Below are positions 1 through 6,592 of a stretch of DNA of 7,189 nucleotides, piece after piece; position 1 is the stretch's first letter; the number at the start of each line of letters is the position of its first letter. The stretch spans positions 1 through 7,189 of the forward strand of contig JAQGIX010000063.1 in assembly GCA_028290925.1 (NCBI GenBank). The letters run 5' to 3'. The notes below the pieces were generated by a model. It saw only the letters and a list, made by a program, of their open reading frames with translations. It had not been told where the DNA came from and did no database searches. The stretch comes from Phenylobacterium sp. (GTDB taxonomy: Bacteria; Pseudomonadota; Alphaproteobacteria; Caulobacterales; Caulobacteraceae). The position numbers and the translations under genes are program-made.

Positions 1-357
1 GAGGCCGGCGAGATCCACGGCGTCCTGGACTGGGAGATGGCCCACCTGGGCGATCCGCTGGAGGACCTGGCCTGGGGCTTCAACCCGGTCTGGCAGTTCG
101 GGCGCGGCCTGGCCGGCGGCCTGCTGCCGCAGGACAAGGCCGTGGAGATCTGGGAGCAGGCGAGCGGCCTGACGGCGGATCCCGCCGCCCTGCACTGGTG
201 GATCCTGTTCAACTGCGTGAAGGGCCAGGCGATCTGGGTGGGCTCGGCGGCGGCCTTCATCCGCGGCGGAAACCGCGAGCCGATCATGATCTACCCGCCC
301 TGGCTGCTACTGAACGCCCAGGACCGGGCGATCCTCAAGCTGATGGGAAAGCTATGA
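1..357 (+). CDS. APH-fold phosphotransferase family protein (3' end)
   Basis: Only the last 118 residues are inside the window; the reading frame is open from base 1, so the start lies upstream. The visible part begins with the end of the kinase core: GVLDWEMAHLGDPLEDLAW, the typical aminoglycoside-phosphotransferase (APH/choline kinase fold) segment in which the Asp of DWE corresponds to the metal-binding Asp of the DFG motif and the GDP..DLAW stretch follows it. The catalytic HGD..N loop would be just upstream and is not seen. The C-terminal half is helical with many Trp residues, as in the substrate lobe of this family. Members of this subgroup are often encoded near acyl-CoA dehydrogenases and resemble the kinase part of ACAD10, which acts on 4-hydroxyacyl-CoA; antibiotic resistance is unlikely. 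The substrate cannot be read from this fragment. The stop overlaps the next gene by 4 bases (ATGA), so the two are probably translated together. Confidence 0.88.
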   Translation, partial: EAGEIHGVLDWEMAHLGDPLEDLAWGFNPVWQFGRGLAGGLLPQDKAVEIWEQASGLTADPAALHWWILFNCVKGQAIWVGSAAAFIRGGNREPIMIYPPWLLLNAQDRAILKLMGKL

Positions 358-737
358 CGCCCGAGGTGCCCGCGGTCCTGATGCAGCTGGCGCTGATCGC
401 CGCCCGCAACGCCGCGCCGGACGTCGCGGAGGGCGAGCGGGCCAGCGACCTTGGCCTCACCACCGCCCTGCTGGGCGTCGCCGCCGAGGTCTGGGACGGC
501 GCAGCGCAGAACCTCGTGGAGGAGAACCGAGCGCTCCGCGCGCTGCTCGGCGAGACCGGCGCCGACGAGGACGTCCGCGTCTCCGTTCTGAAGGCCACGA
601 ACGACGGCCTGCGCGCCAGGCTGATCGCGGCCCACATCGCCGCCGAGCAGGGCGGCGACACGGCTCGCCAGGACGCCATCTGGGCGGAGCTCGTCGCCTC
701 CACGGAGCGGCGCAAGCTCTCGACCTCGCTGGTCTGA
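354..737 (+). CDS. Small helical protein of unknown function, coupled to the phosphotransferase
   Basis: A 127-residue protein that I cannot assign to a named family. The start is chosen at the ATG inside ATGA, overlapping the stop of the kinase gene, with GGGA (345-348) 5 bases upstream as a ribosome binding site; an earlier in-frame ATG at 198 would run deep into the kinase gene and is rejected. The protein looks soluble and almost wholly alpha-helical: helices at about residues 5-20, 28-67 and 75-119, rich in Ala, Leu, Glu and Arg, with a short coiled-coil-like stretch (LVEENRALRALL, residues 54-65). There is no signal peptide, membrane segment, Cys pair or enzyme motif. A Gly/Asp-rich turn (GETGADED, 66-73) splits the long helices. 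The coupling suggests that it works with, or stabilises, the kinase or its pathway; that is inference. Confidence 0.82.
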   Translation: MTPEVPAVLMQLALIAARNAAPDVAEGERASDLGLTTALLGVAAEVWDGAAQNLVEENRALRALLGETGADEDVRVSVLKATNDGLRARLIAAHIAAEQGGDTARQDAIWAELVASTERRKLSTSLV

Positions 738-763
738 AGCCGGCTTGAAAGCTGGGGCCGGCT
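738..763 (+). terminator. Possible weak terminator hairpin after the 354-737 gene
   Basis: Immediately after the TGA stop, AGCCGGC (738-744) pairs perfectly with GCCGGCT (757-763), and two G-U pairs can extend the stem to 9 bp, leaving an 8-base loop. No T-run follows (AGGCCCTAC), so this is not a classical intrinsic terminator; it may only protect the 3' end or attenuate read-through into the peptidase gene. Confidence 0.3.
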
Positions 764-768
764 AGGCC
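745..768 (+). promoter_or_regulatory. Possible housekeeping-sigma promoter for the S9 peptidase
   Basis: TTGAAAG (745-751) lies 9 bases before GCTAGGCC (761-768). This resembles the alphaproteobacterial (Caulobacter sigma-73) pattern TTGACGS - 10 to 14 bases - GCTANAWC: five of six core -35 bases and the GCTA core match, but the rest of the -10 is poor and the spacer is one base short. It would give a leader of roughly 25 bases before the ATG at 800. It shares bases with the hairpin at 738-763, so at most one of the two may be active. Confidence 0.28.
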
Positions 769-799
769 CTACTCGCGCCCTTAAAGTCGGGGACCACCA

Positions 800-2959
800 A
801 TGCCGCAGATCGACCGCAGACGCCTGATGTTCGCCGCCGCGGCGGGCCTCGCCGCGCCGGCCTTGGCCAGGGCCGCGGTCAACGCCCCGCCCGCCCCGGT
901 CGCCCGGGTGCAGGTGGTCAAGGACAGCTACTTCGGCGAGACCCTGTCGGATCCCTATCGCTGGATGGAGAACGACAAGGACCCCGACTGGCTGCCGTTC
1001 CTGAAGGGCCAGAACGCCCATGCGCGGGCCTATCTCGACGCCATTCCCGGCCGCGACGGCCTGCTCCGCCGCATCCAGCAGCTCTCCGGCGACACCGCGC
1101 TGACCAACAAGGTGCAGCGGGCCGGCGGCCGGCTGTTCTTCCAACAGCGGCCGGCCGCCGCCGACAACTACAAGCTCTTCGTCCGCGAAGGCGGGCGTGA
1201 CCGGGTGCTGGTCGATCCGACGGCGCTGTCGGGCGCCAGCGGCCATGTCTCCCTGGACTGGTGGGAGGCCTCGCCCGACGGCGTTCACGTGGTCTATGGC
1301 CTGTCGCCCAACGGCAGCGAGGACTCGGTCCTGCATATCCTCAAGGTGGCGGACGGCGCGGACCTGCCGGAGCGGATCCCCAACACCGAAGGCGCGCAGC
1401 CCGCCTGGCTCGATGACGGCGCCGGCTTCTTCTACAACCAGCTGACCGGAAAGGTGGACACACCCGAGCGCTACCTGGACAGCCAGGCCCGCTTCCACCG
1501 CCTGGGGACCGATCCGGCCAGCGATCCGATCCTGATGAAGCGCGGGCTCGACCCGGCGGTCGCCTTCGAGAAGATCCAGGCGCCCACAATTCTCACCTTC
1601 GAGGGCTCGGCCTTCGCGGTGCTGGCGCTCTCCGACGTGCGGCGCGAGACGCGCCTGTTGATCGCGCCGCTCGCGCAGGTCCTGGCGGGCCACGCGCGCT
1701 GGACGCCGGTGGCGGGCTTCGAGGACGAGGTCACCGACGTGGTGATCGACGACGGCCAGCTCTACCTGCTGGCCAACAAGGCCACGCCCCGCGGCCGCAT
1801 CCTGCGCACGCCCGCCGGCCAGCCGTCGCTGGCCACCGCCCAGCTGGTCGTGCCGCAGGGCCCCCAGGTCATCGAGAGCCTCAGCCGGGCGCGCGACGGC
1901 TTCTACGTGAAGATCATGGACGGCGGCGTCAGCCGCCTGCGCCGCCTGACCCGCGAGGGCCACGTCAGCGAGGTCGCCCTGCCCTTCGACGGCACGATCG
2001 GGGCGGTCTTCGCCGATCCGCACGAGGACGGCGCGCTGATGACCTACGCCGGCTGGCTGACTCCTGCGGGGATCTGGTCGGTCAACCCGGCGGGACAGGT
2101 CGCCGACACCGGCCTGACGCCGAAGCCGGCCATCGACACCAGCCCTTACGAGACCGTGCGCGGCTTCGCGGCCGCCAAGGATGGGGTGCGCATCCCGTAC
2201 ACCCTGATCTACCGCAAGGGCCTGAAGCGGGACGGACGGACGCCGGCCTGGATCTCGGCCTACGGCTCCTACGGCTCCGCGGCCTACACACCGGCGTTCG
2301 CCGGCAAGACGCTGGCCCTGATCGATGCCGGCTTCATCGTCGGCTACGCCAATGTGCGCGGCGGCGGCGAGTACGGGCGCGAGTGGCACAAGGCCGGCCA
2401 GCTGATGAACAAGCCCAACACCTGGCGCGACCTGATCGCGGTCTGTGAGCACATCTGCGCCGAGGGCTACACGGCGCCCGCCCGGCTGGCGATCGGCGGC
2501 CGCTCGGCCGGCGGCATCACCGTGGGCCGGGCGATGACCGAGCGGCCGGACCTGTTCGCCGCAGTGATCGACGGCGTCGGCTGGTCGAACCCGCTGCGCT
2601 ACGTGGCCGAACAGAACGGCTATGGCGAGGAGCCGGAGTGGGGCGCCATCGCCGAGCCCGCCGGCTACAGGGCCCTGAAGCAGATCGACAGCTACCAGGC
2701 CGTCAAGGACGGTACGCCCTACCCGGCGGTGCTGCTGACCACCGGCGTCACCGACCCGCGCGTCGCGCCGTTCCATGTGGGCAAGATGACCGCCCGGCTG
2801 CAGGCCGCGACCTCGTCGGGCAAGCCGGTCCTGCTCCGGGTGGATTTCGACGCCGGCCACGGCATCGGCTCGACCCGGGCGCAGCAGGACCGCGAGGCGG
2901 TGGACACCTACGCCTTCCTGCTCTGGCGGACCGGCGTGGCGGGCTACCAGCCGGCCTGA
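800..2959 (+). CDS. Exported prolyl-oligopeptidase-family serine peptidase (S9A-like)
   Basis: A 719-residue protein, the usual length for the family. Residues 1-25 are a signal peptide with a twin-arginine-like motif (DRRRLMF, 5-11), a hydrophobic Ala/Leu core and an ARA cleavage site, so Tat export to the periplasm is likely. Residues about 30-100 match the N-terminal part of the peptidase domain (DPYRWMEN), about 100-440 form the beta-propeller gate, and about 455-719 the alpha/beta-hydrolase domain. The triad is Ser569 (GGRSAGG nucleophile elbow), Asp652 (TDPRV) and His687 (DAGHGIG). The RGGGEYG..WH block and the YGSYG oxyanion segment are also present. Such enzymes cut short peptides, not folded proteins. 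Ungapped comparison with pig prolyl oligopeptidase places Glu610 where the proline-binding Trp595 sits, so strict prolyl specificity is doubtful. GGGGA (789-793), 6 bases before the ATG, supports the start. Probably a single-gene transcript. Confidence 0.95.
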   Translation: MPQIDRRRLMFAAAAGLAAPALARAAVNAPPAPVARVQVVKDSYFGETLSDPYRWMENDKDPDWLPFLKGQNAHARAYLDAIPGRDGLLRRIQQLSGDTALTNKVQRAGGRLFFQQRPAAADNYKLFVREGGRDRVLVDPTALSGASGHVSLDWWEASPDGVHVVYGLSPNGSEDSVLHILKVADGADLPERIPNTEGAQPAWLDDGAGFFYNQLTGKVDTPERYLDSQARFHRLGTDPASDPILMKRGLDPAVAFEKIQAPTILTFEGSAFAVLALSDVRRETRLLIAPLAQVLAGHARWTPVAGFEDEVTDVVIDDGQLYLLANKATPRGRILRTPAGQPSLATAQLVVPQGPQVIESLSRARDGFYVKIMDGGVSRLRRLTREGHVSEVALPFDGTIGAVFADPHEDGALMTYAGWLTPAGIWSVNPAGQVADTGLTPKPAIDTSPYETVRGFAAAKDGVRIPYTLIYRKGLKRDGRTPAWISAYGSYGSAAYTPAFAGKTLALIDAGFIVGYANVRGGGEYGREWHKAGQLMNKPNTWRDLIAVCEHICAEGYTAPARLAIGGRSAGGITVGRAMTERPDLFAAVIDGVGWSNPLRYVAEQNGYGEEPEWGAIAEPAGYRALKQIDSYQAVKDGTPYPAVLLTTGVTDPRVAPFHVGKMTARLQAATSSGKPVLLRVDFDAGHGIGSTRAQQDREAVDTYAFLLWRTGVAGYQPA

Positions 2960-2975
2960 TCGGTCGTCAGCCGGC
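2950..2975. terminator. Possible bidirectional terminator hairpin between convergent genes
   Basis: GCCGG (2950-2954) plus CTGA (2956-2959) pair with TCAG plus CCGGC (2967-2975): 9 Watson-Crick pairs with one bulged C at 2955 and a 7-base loop. The stem includes the stop codons of both convergent genes (TGA 2957-2959 on plus, 2967-2969 on minus). Neither strand has a T-run after the stem, so it would be a weak or factor-assisted terminator for both transcripts. Confidence 0.42.
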
Positions 2976-3776
2976 GGGGACCTTCGGCCGCATCACCAGC
3001 CACGGCGTCGGCGCGCCGCGCCATTCCCAGACCGCGAGCAGCTGGTCGAGGTGCCCGAGGGTGCGGAGCCAGGCGGGCAGCTCCACCATCTTGGGCTGCT
3101 GGTCCACGCGGATGATCTCGTGGGTCGGCGAGAAGCGCTCCATCAACAGGTCGAGGGCGCCCGGGCGCGCGCTGTCATGGGTCTCGACGATGATATTCAT
3201 GCCCGCCAGGCTCGGGCCGAGGTCGGGCTGCAGGATGTCCACCTCGGCGCCTTCGGTGTCGATGAGCACCAGAACGCGGCGTCCGGCGAAGGCCTCGAAG
3301 TCCTGCGGCTGGAATTCCTCGCCGATCACCACCCGATCGGCCACGCCGTTCTTGGCGGCGAGCCCCGCGCAGGCGGCCCGGGCCGCCGGGTTGATGTCGT
3401 GGGCGTAGACCGTGACCTGCGGCGCGATCCGCGCCAGGCCCACGGCGTAGTAGCCGTCGGCGCAGCCCACATCGATGACGCAGTCCACCCCCGCCTCCAG
3501 CGCGGCGGCGAAATGCGGATGCAGCTCGGATTCGTAGGTGCCCAGCAGCCGCGCAATCAGCGCGCCTTCGGTCTGCACGGCCACATAGTCCATGCCGGCG
3601 AAGGGACCCCCACGGATCTTGAGCCCCTGCTGATGGATGTAGGTGTTGGACAGCATCTGCGAGCGCCAGCGGGCGAGCAGGTGCAGCAGCGAATAGAGCG
3701 CATCCTTGTCAGGCTTCTGCGGCCAGCCGCGTACGGCCTGGCGGACAAGCTCGGCGGCGTTGGTGGTCAGGCCCAT
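2967..3776 (-). CDS. FkbM-family SAM-dependent methyltransferase
   Basis: A 269-residue class I methyltransferase. SAM-binding motif I is VIDVGCADGYY (residues 100-110), the acidic residue after beta-2 is Asp127 (YAHDINP), and LIDTEGAEVDIL (171-182) is the characteristic FkbM signature (usually IDVEGAE). FkbM-type enzymes methylate hydroxyl groups, mostly of sugars or secondary metabolites; the acceptor here cannot be deduced. The roughly 90 residues before motif I are a family-specific helical region, with no signal peptide or membrane segment, so the enzyme should be cytoplasmic. The ATG has GAGGA 9 bases upstream. It starts 26 bases after the stop of the acylase gene on the same strand, with no evident promoter or terminator between, so both are probably on one transcript. 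The acylase is exported and this enzyme is not, so a direct shared reaction is not obvious. Confidence 0.9.
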   Translation of the reverse strand: MGLTTNAAELVRQAVRGWPQKPDKDALYSLLHLLARWRSQMLSNTYIHQQGLKIRGGPFAGMDYVAVQTEGALIARLLGTYESELHPHFAAALEAGVDCVIDVGCADGYYAVGLARIAPQVTVYAHDINPAARAACAGLAAKNGVADRVVIGEEFQPQDFEAFAGRRVLVLIDTEGAEVDILQPDLGPSLAGMNIIVETHDSARPGALDLLMERFSPTHEIIRVDQQPKMVELPAWLRTLGHLDQLLAVWEWRGAPTPWLVMRPKVPAG

Positions 3777-3802
3777 AAGGGGGTGTCCTCAAGCTGCGAG
3801 GT

Positions 3803-5995
3803 CTAGGGGGCGCCCTCGCCCGGCCGGTAGCTTCGCTCGGTGTGGCCAGCCAGTTGCTCTGGCCAGAAATAGACCTCACGCAGGTCCCCGCCCGCATAGC
3901 GGGCGGCCTGGTCGTTGAAGTGGGGGCTCGACGGATAGCCGCTCTCGCCGCCGGCGGTCACGGCGAAGGCGCGCACCTTCGGACCGAACTCGACGACGGC
4001 CACGAAGCTGTTGCCCTTGTAGCCGTAGAGCCGCTTGGTCCCCGGATAGCGGCTCGCGCCAAAGGCGGCGAGCGACCCCCACTCCGATGAGGTGAACGGC
4101 ACCGGGATCGACGGCCTGGCGTCATCGTGGTGTGGGTCGATGGAATCGTCGATCCTCTGGAAGCGGTTGATCTCGCCCCAGGGCGTGCGCCACGCGCCGA
4201 AGTCGGCGCTCAGCCGGTCGGAGGCCTCGGCCAGCGCCTGCAGCTTCTCGGCGTTCGTCGTGCCCTGCGCGATGTAGTCGATGACGTCGACGCCGGCGCG
4301 CTTCGCCGCGGCCTCCACCTTCGCCGAGATGGCGTCGCCCCAGAACACCGCCAGGGACGTCTCGACCGAGGACGCGCTCCAGCGATCGTCCCAGGCCCGC
4401 AGGGCCGCCACCTGATCGGCGAGCCTGGCCTTCAGCGGATCGCCGGCCGGTGCCGCGTCATAGGCGCCGGCCAGCGTCGGGATCAGCTTGGCGAAGGCCG
4501 GCAGGAAGGGATCGAAAGCGGCCTGCATCAGCGTCGGCGGGGTGAAATCCTTTCGCGCCGTGAGCACGAGGCCCGCATGGACGCCGCGCATGTTCTCGCC
4601 GGCCTGGTCCATGTAGCGCGGGAAGGTCTGCCGTTTCGGGCTGTTCGGCCCGGCGGCCGTCCAGGGCGCGTCGTTGGTGTTGAAGAGCCAGCCGTTCGGC
4701 GGGCTCAGGACATGCGGGACGTCCGCAAGGGCATGCAAGCCCCGCCAGTCGGTCGACGGGTCCGCGCCATCCACCGGCTTGGTGTAGTCGAAGCGGTTGT
4801 CGCGTTTCGGAATGAACTGCGGATGCAGGTAGGCGATCTCGCCGCGGTCGTCGGCGAACAGGGTGTTGTTCGAAGAGTTGGCCTTCAGCTCCGCCACCTT
4901 CACGAAGGAGGCGTAGTCGTGCGCCTTGGTGCGCAGGAAAGACTGCTCCAGCGCGGGGACCGGCCTGTGCATCAGGGCGATGGCGATCCACTTGCCGTCC
5001 GTGGCGCGGACGATCGGGCCGTGGTGGGTGCGGTAGACGGTGAAGCGGCGGCTGGCCATGGCCCCGGCCGCGGTCCGGTATGCAACGACGACGTTCGATA
5101 CCTTCACCGGCCGAAGCGCCGCGCCGTAGCGGTAGAACAGCTTGCGGTCCTTGCGGACAATGGTCTCGGCGAACTCGTCGACGACATCGGCGCCCGTCGA
5201 GGTGTGCATCCAGCCGGCGTGGGCGTTGAAGCCCTGGTAGATGAAGAACTGGCCCCAGGTCACCGCGCCATAGGCGTTGAGGCCTTCGTCGCTCGTCATC
5301 TGCAGCTCGGAGCGGAAGAAGAACGAGGTGTGCGGGTTGATCAGCAGCAGCGCATGGCCATCCCGGGTGTGGGAAGGCGCGATCGCGAAGCCGTTGGAGC
5401 CACCGGCCTCGAGGCGCCCGCCGTCCGGCGCAAGCTTCGGCGACGGGGCAGCGTTGGCGGCCTTGGCGCCGCCGTAGAAGGCTTCCAGGTCCTTCAGGTC
5501 GGCGCGCTCGATATCCGGGCCGATGCTGCCCTCGCTGAACGACAGCGCCATCCATGGCTCGAAGTGGGTGATCACCCGGGGCTTCATCGCCGGATGGGCC
5601 GCCAGGTAGAAGTTGAGACCGTCGGCCCACCCCTGCATCAGCGCCCGCAGCCAGGGCGGGCTGGTCGCGTAATCGGCCTTCAGCTGGGCCGGATCGACGA
5701 TCAACCTCATACGCAGGTCCTGCCAGATCGCGGCCGGTCCTTCGGCCTCGGCCGAGCGGCCCATGGCGTTGATGTAGTTGGTCTCCACGCGGTTGAAGTC
5801 GTCCTCAGCCTGGGCGTAGGCCATGCCGAACACCGCCTGCCGGTCGGTGTGGCCGTGGATATGGGCGACGCCCCAGTCGTCGCGGACGATGCGCACCTGC
5901 GCCGCCTCCGCGCGCTCCCGGGCCAATTCGTCGGGCGCGGCCGCAACCGAGGTGGCAAGGGTCGCCAGGACGAGGCCGAGAAGGAGTGTGCGCAC
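3803..5995 (-). CDS. Exported penicillin/AHL-acylase-family Ntn hydrolase
   Basis: A 730-residue precursor of the S45 family, which is exported, cleaves itself and hydrolyses amide bonds of N-acyl compounds. Residues 1-20 form a Sec signal peptide (LLLGLVLATLATSVAAA, cleavage near Ala19/Ala20). The alpha chain covers about 21-180, followed by a linker rich in Gly, Pro and Ala. The beta chain begins at Ser200 (AGG/SNGFAIAP), the autocatalytic N-terminal nucleophile. Beta-chain His23 (NPH, residue 222) and the HT pair (264-265) fall in the active-site spacing of PvdQ, and Asn377 (NNTLFADDRGEIAY) matches the oxyanion Asn of penicillin G acylase. NPH rather than NDPH resembles AHL and aculeacin acylases more than penicillin G acylase, so a long-chain N-acyl substrate such as a quorum signal or lipopeptide is plausible but unproven. 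The start is GTG, fixed by AAGGA 6 bases upstream and by the signal peptide. First gene of a probable two-gene unit with the FkbM methyltransferase. Confidence 0.94.
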   Translation of the reverse strand: MRTLLLGLVLATLATSVAAAPDELARERAEAAQVRIVRDDWGVAHIHGHTDRQAVFGMAYAQAEDDFNRVETNYINAMGRSAEAEGPAAIWQDLRMRLIVDPAQLKADYATSPPWLRALMQGWADGLNFYLAAHPAMKPRVITHFEPWMALSFSEGSIGPDIERADLKDLEAFYGGAKAANAAPSPKLAPDGGRLEAGGSNGFAIAPSHTRDGHALLLINPHTSFFFRSELQMTSDEGLNAYGAVTWGQFFIYQGFNAHAGWMHTSTGADVVDEFAETIVRKDRKLFYRYGAALRPVKVSNVVVAYRTAAGAMASRRFTVYRTHHGPIVRATDGKWIAIALMHRPVPALEQSFLRTKAHDYASFVKVAELKANSSNNTLFADDRGEIAYLHPQFIPKRDNRFDYTKPVDGADPSTDWRGLHALADVPHVLSPPNGWLFNTNDAPWTAAGPNSPKRQTFPRYMDQAGENMRGVHAGLVLTARKDFTPPTLMQAAFDPFLPAFAKLIPTLAGAYDAAPAGDPLKARLADQVAALRAWDDRWSASSVETSLAVFWGDAISAKVEAAAKRAGVDVIDYIAQGTTNAEKLQALAEASDRLSADFGAWRTPWGEINRFQRIDDSIDPHHDDARPSIPVPFTSSEWGSLAAFGASRYPGTKRLYGYKGNSFVAVVEFGPKVRAFAVTAGGESGYPSSPHFNDQAARYAGGDLREVYFWPEQLAGHTERSYRPGEGAP

Positions 5996-6001
5996 GTCGA
6001 A

Positions 6002-6006
6002 TCCTT
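6002..6006 (-). promoter_or_regulatory. Ribosome binding site that fixes the acylase GTG start
   Basis: On the minus strand AAGGA lies 6 bases before the GTG at 5995-5993. The signal peptide begins right at this GTG, and no ATG gives a better start. Confidence 0.7.
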
Positions 6007-6026
6007 GCGGTCTGAGGACCTGTGGT

Positions 6027-6049
6027 CGTCTAGCAGGCGCCAGGGTCGA
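6027..6049 (-). promoter_or_regulatory. Possible promoter of the acylase-methyltransferase unit
   Basis: Minus strand: TCGACCC (6049-6043), then 8 bases, then GCTAGACG (6034-6027). The second element matches GCTA and the following A of the Caulobacter-type -10 GCTANAWC; the -35 is poor (TCGACC against TTGACG) and the spacer is short. It lies in the 73-base gap between the DUF1810 gene and the acylase and would give a leader of about 25 bases. Weak support. Confidence 0.25.
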
Positions 6050-6068
6050 CGCCTACCAAGGCCGCCGC

Positions 6069-6494
6069 CTAGCCCCGAAGAAGCTCCAGGGTCCGCGCGT
6101 CGGGCGCGCCGCCGAAATATTTGTCGAGCGCCGCCCGGAAGAGCGGCTCGTCCGGCGCCGCCGCCTGGAACAGCGTCATGGACGAGCGGAACTTGAGGTC
6201 GTCAGGGCTGCCGAAGATCTCGTGCGCCGAGCGGCCTTCGACGCCGTTCACGGCCGCCGCGCCGTCCCGCAGACGCGACCCCAGCACCGGATGGTCGAGG
6301 TAGGCCCGCGCCTCGGCGAGCGAGCCGATCGCGTAGGCCTGCGCCGTCGGGCTCGAACCGAGGCCAGCGATCTGCGGGAAGACGAACCACATCCAGTGGC
6401 TCTGCTTGCGCCCGCGTTTCAGCTCGCCCAGCGCCTGGTCATAGACGCCTGCCTGGGCCATCACGAACCGCCGCAGGTCATAGGGGTCGTCCAT
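6069..6494 (-). CDS. DUF1810 family protein
   Basis: A 141-residue protein matching the DUF1810 family over its whole length: DLRRFVMAQ near residue 6, then the hallmark SHWMWFVFPQ (33-42), a GLGSSPTAQAYAI block (45-57), EARAYLDHPVLG (61-72), EIFGSPDDLKFRSSMTLF (about 93-110) and a C-terminal YFGG with a DARTLELL tail. The conserved aromatic, His and Asp residues suggest a binding or catalytic pocket, but the family has no established biochemical function; some databases carry the name calpastatin, which is not credible for a bacterial protein. It is soluble, with no signal peptide. The ATG at 6494 is chosen over an upstream in-frame ATG at 6560 because family similarity begins right after it, GGAAGG lies 6 bases before it, and the extra 22 residues look like translated spacer. 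It runs divergently from the DUF35 gene and is separated by 73 bases from the acylase, which probably has its own promoter. Confidence 0.9.
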   Translation of the reverse strand: MDDPYDLRRFVMAQAGVYDQALGELKRGRKQSHWMWFVFPQIAGLGSSPTAQAYAIGSLAEARAYLDHPVLGSRLRDGAAAVNGVEGRSAHEIFGSPDDLKFRSSMTLFQAAAPDEPLFRAALDKYFGGAPDARTLELLRG

Positions 6495-6500
6495 GGCCGG

Positions 6501-6506
6501 CCTTCC
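6501..6506 (-). promoter_or_regulatory. Ribosome binding site deciding the DUF1810 start
   Basis: GGAAGG on the minus strand, 6 bases upstream of the ATG at 6494. It favours this start over the longer frame from 6560. Confidence 0.6.
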
Positions 6507-6592
6507 GCTCGGGCAGGCGTGACAAGAGCGCCCGGGTCGGCTTTCTTGCACCGCCGCCATTCTTGCGGCCTCGAAGCTCCAGCCATTTGATC

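Noticed and set aside
198..353. Upstream in-frame start for the 354-737 gene
   Set aside because: It would overlap the phosphotransferase reading frame by about 160 bases; the ATGA overlap with GGGA upstream is the better start.
1..357. Aminoglycoside resistance gene
   Set aside because: The fold is shared, but this subgroup's sequence style and coupling to a small non-resistance gene point to a metabolic kinase; nothing visible supports drug modification.
335..2860. An 841-codon open frame on the minus strand, antisense to the S9 peptidase and the small gene
   Set aside because: Its translation is low-complexity Arg/Gly/Ala/Val with no domain, and it opposes a plus-strand gene with an intact triad. 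Long stop-free antisense frames are expected at this GC content.
3051..3806. A 251-codon plus-strand open frame across the methyltransferase gene
   Set aside because: It is antisense to clear SAM-binding and FkbM motifs, and its own translation resembles no protein family.
6033..6056. Inverted repeat GCAGGCG / CGCCTAC after the DUF1810 gene as a terminator
   Set aside because: The stem is short, needs one G-U pair, overlaps the possible acylase promoter and has no T-run after it.
4127..6196. A 689-codon open frame on the plus strand, antisense to the acylase
   Set aside because: It is a compositional shadow of the acylase gene: Arg/Gly/Val-rich, with no signal or motif, whereas the opposite strand encodes a full Ntn hydrolase with signal peptide and ribosome binding site.
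6495..6560. Upstream extension of the DUF1810 protein to an ATG at 6560
   Set aside because: The 22 added residues do not resemble the family, and a good ribosome binding site lies directly before the ATG at 6494.
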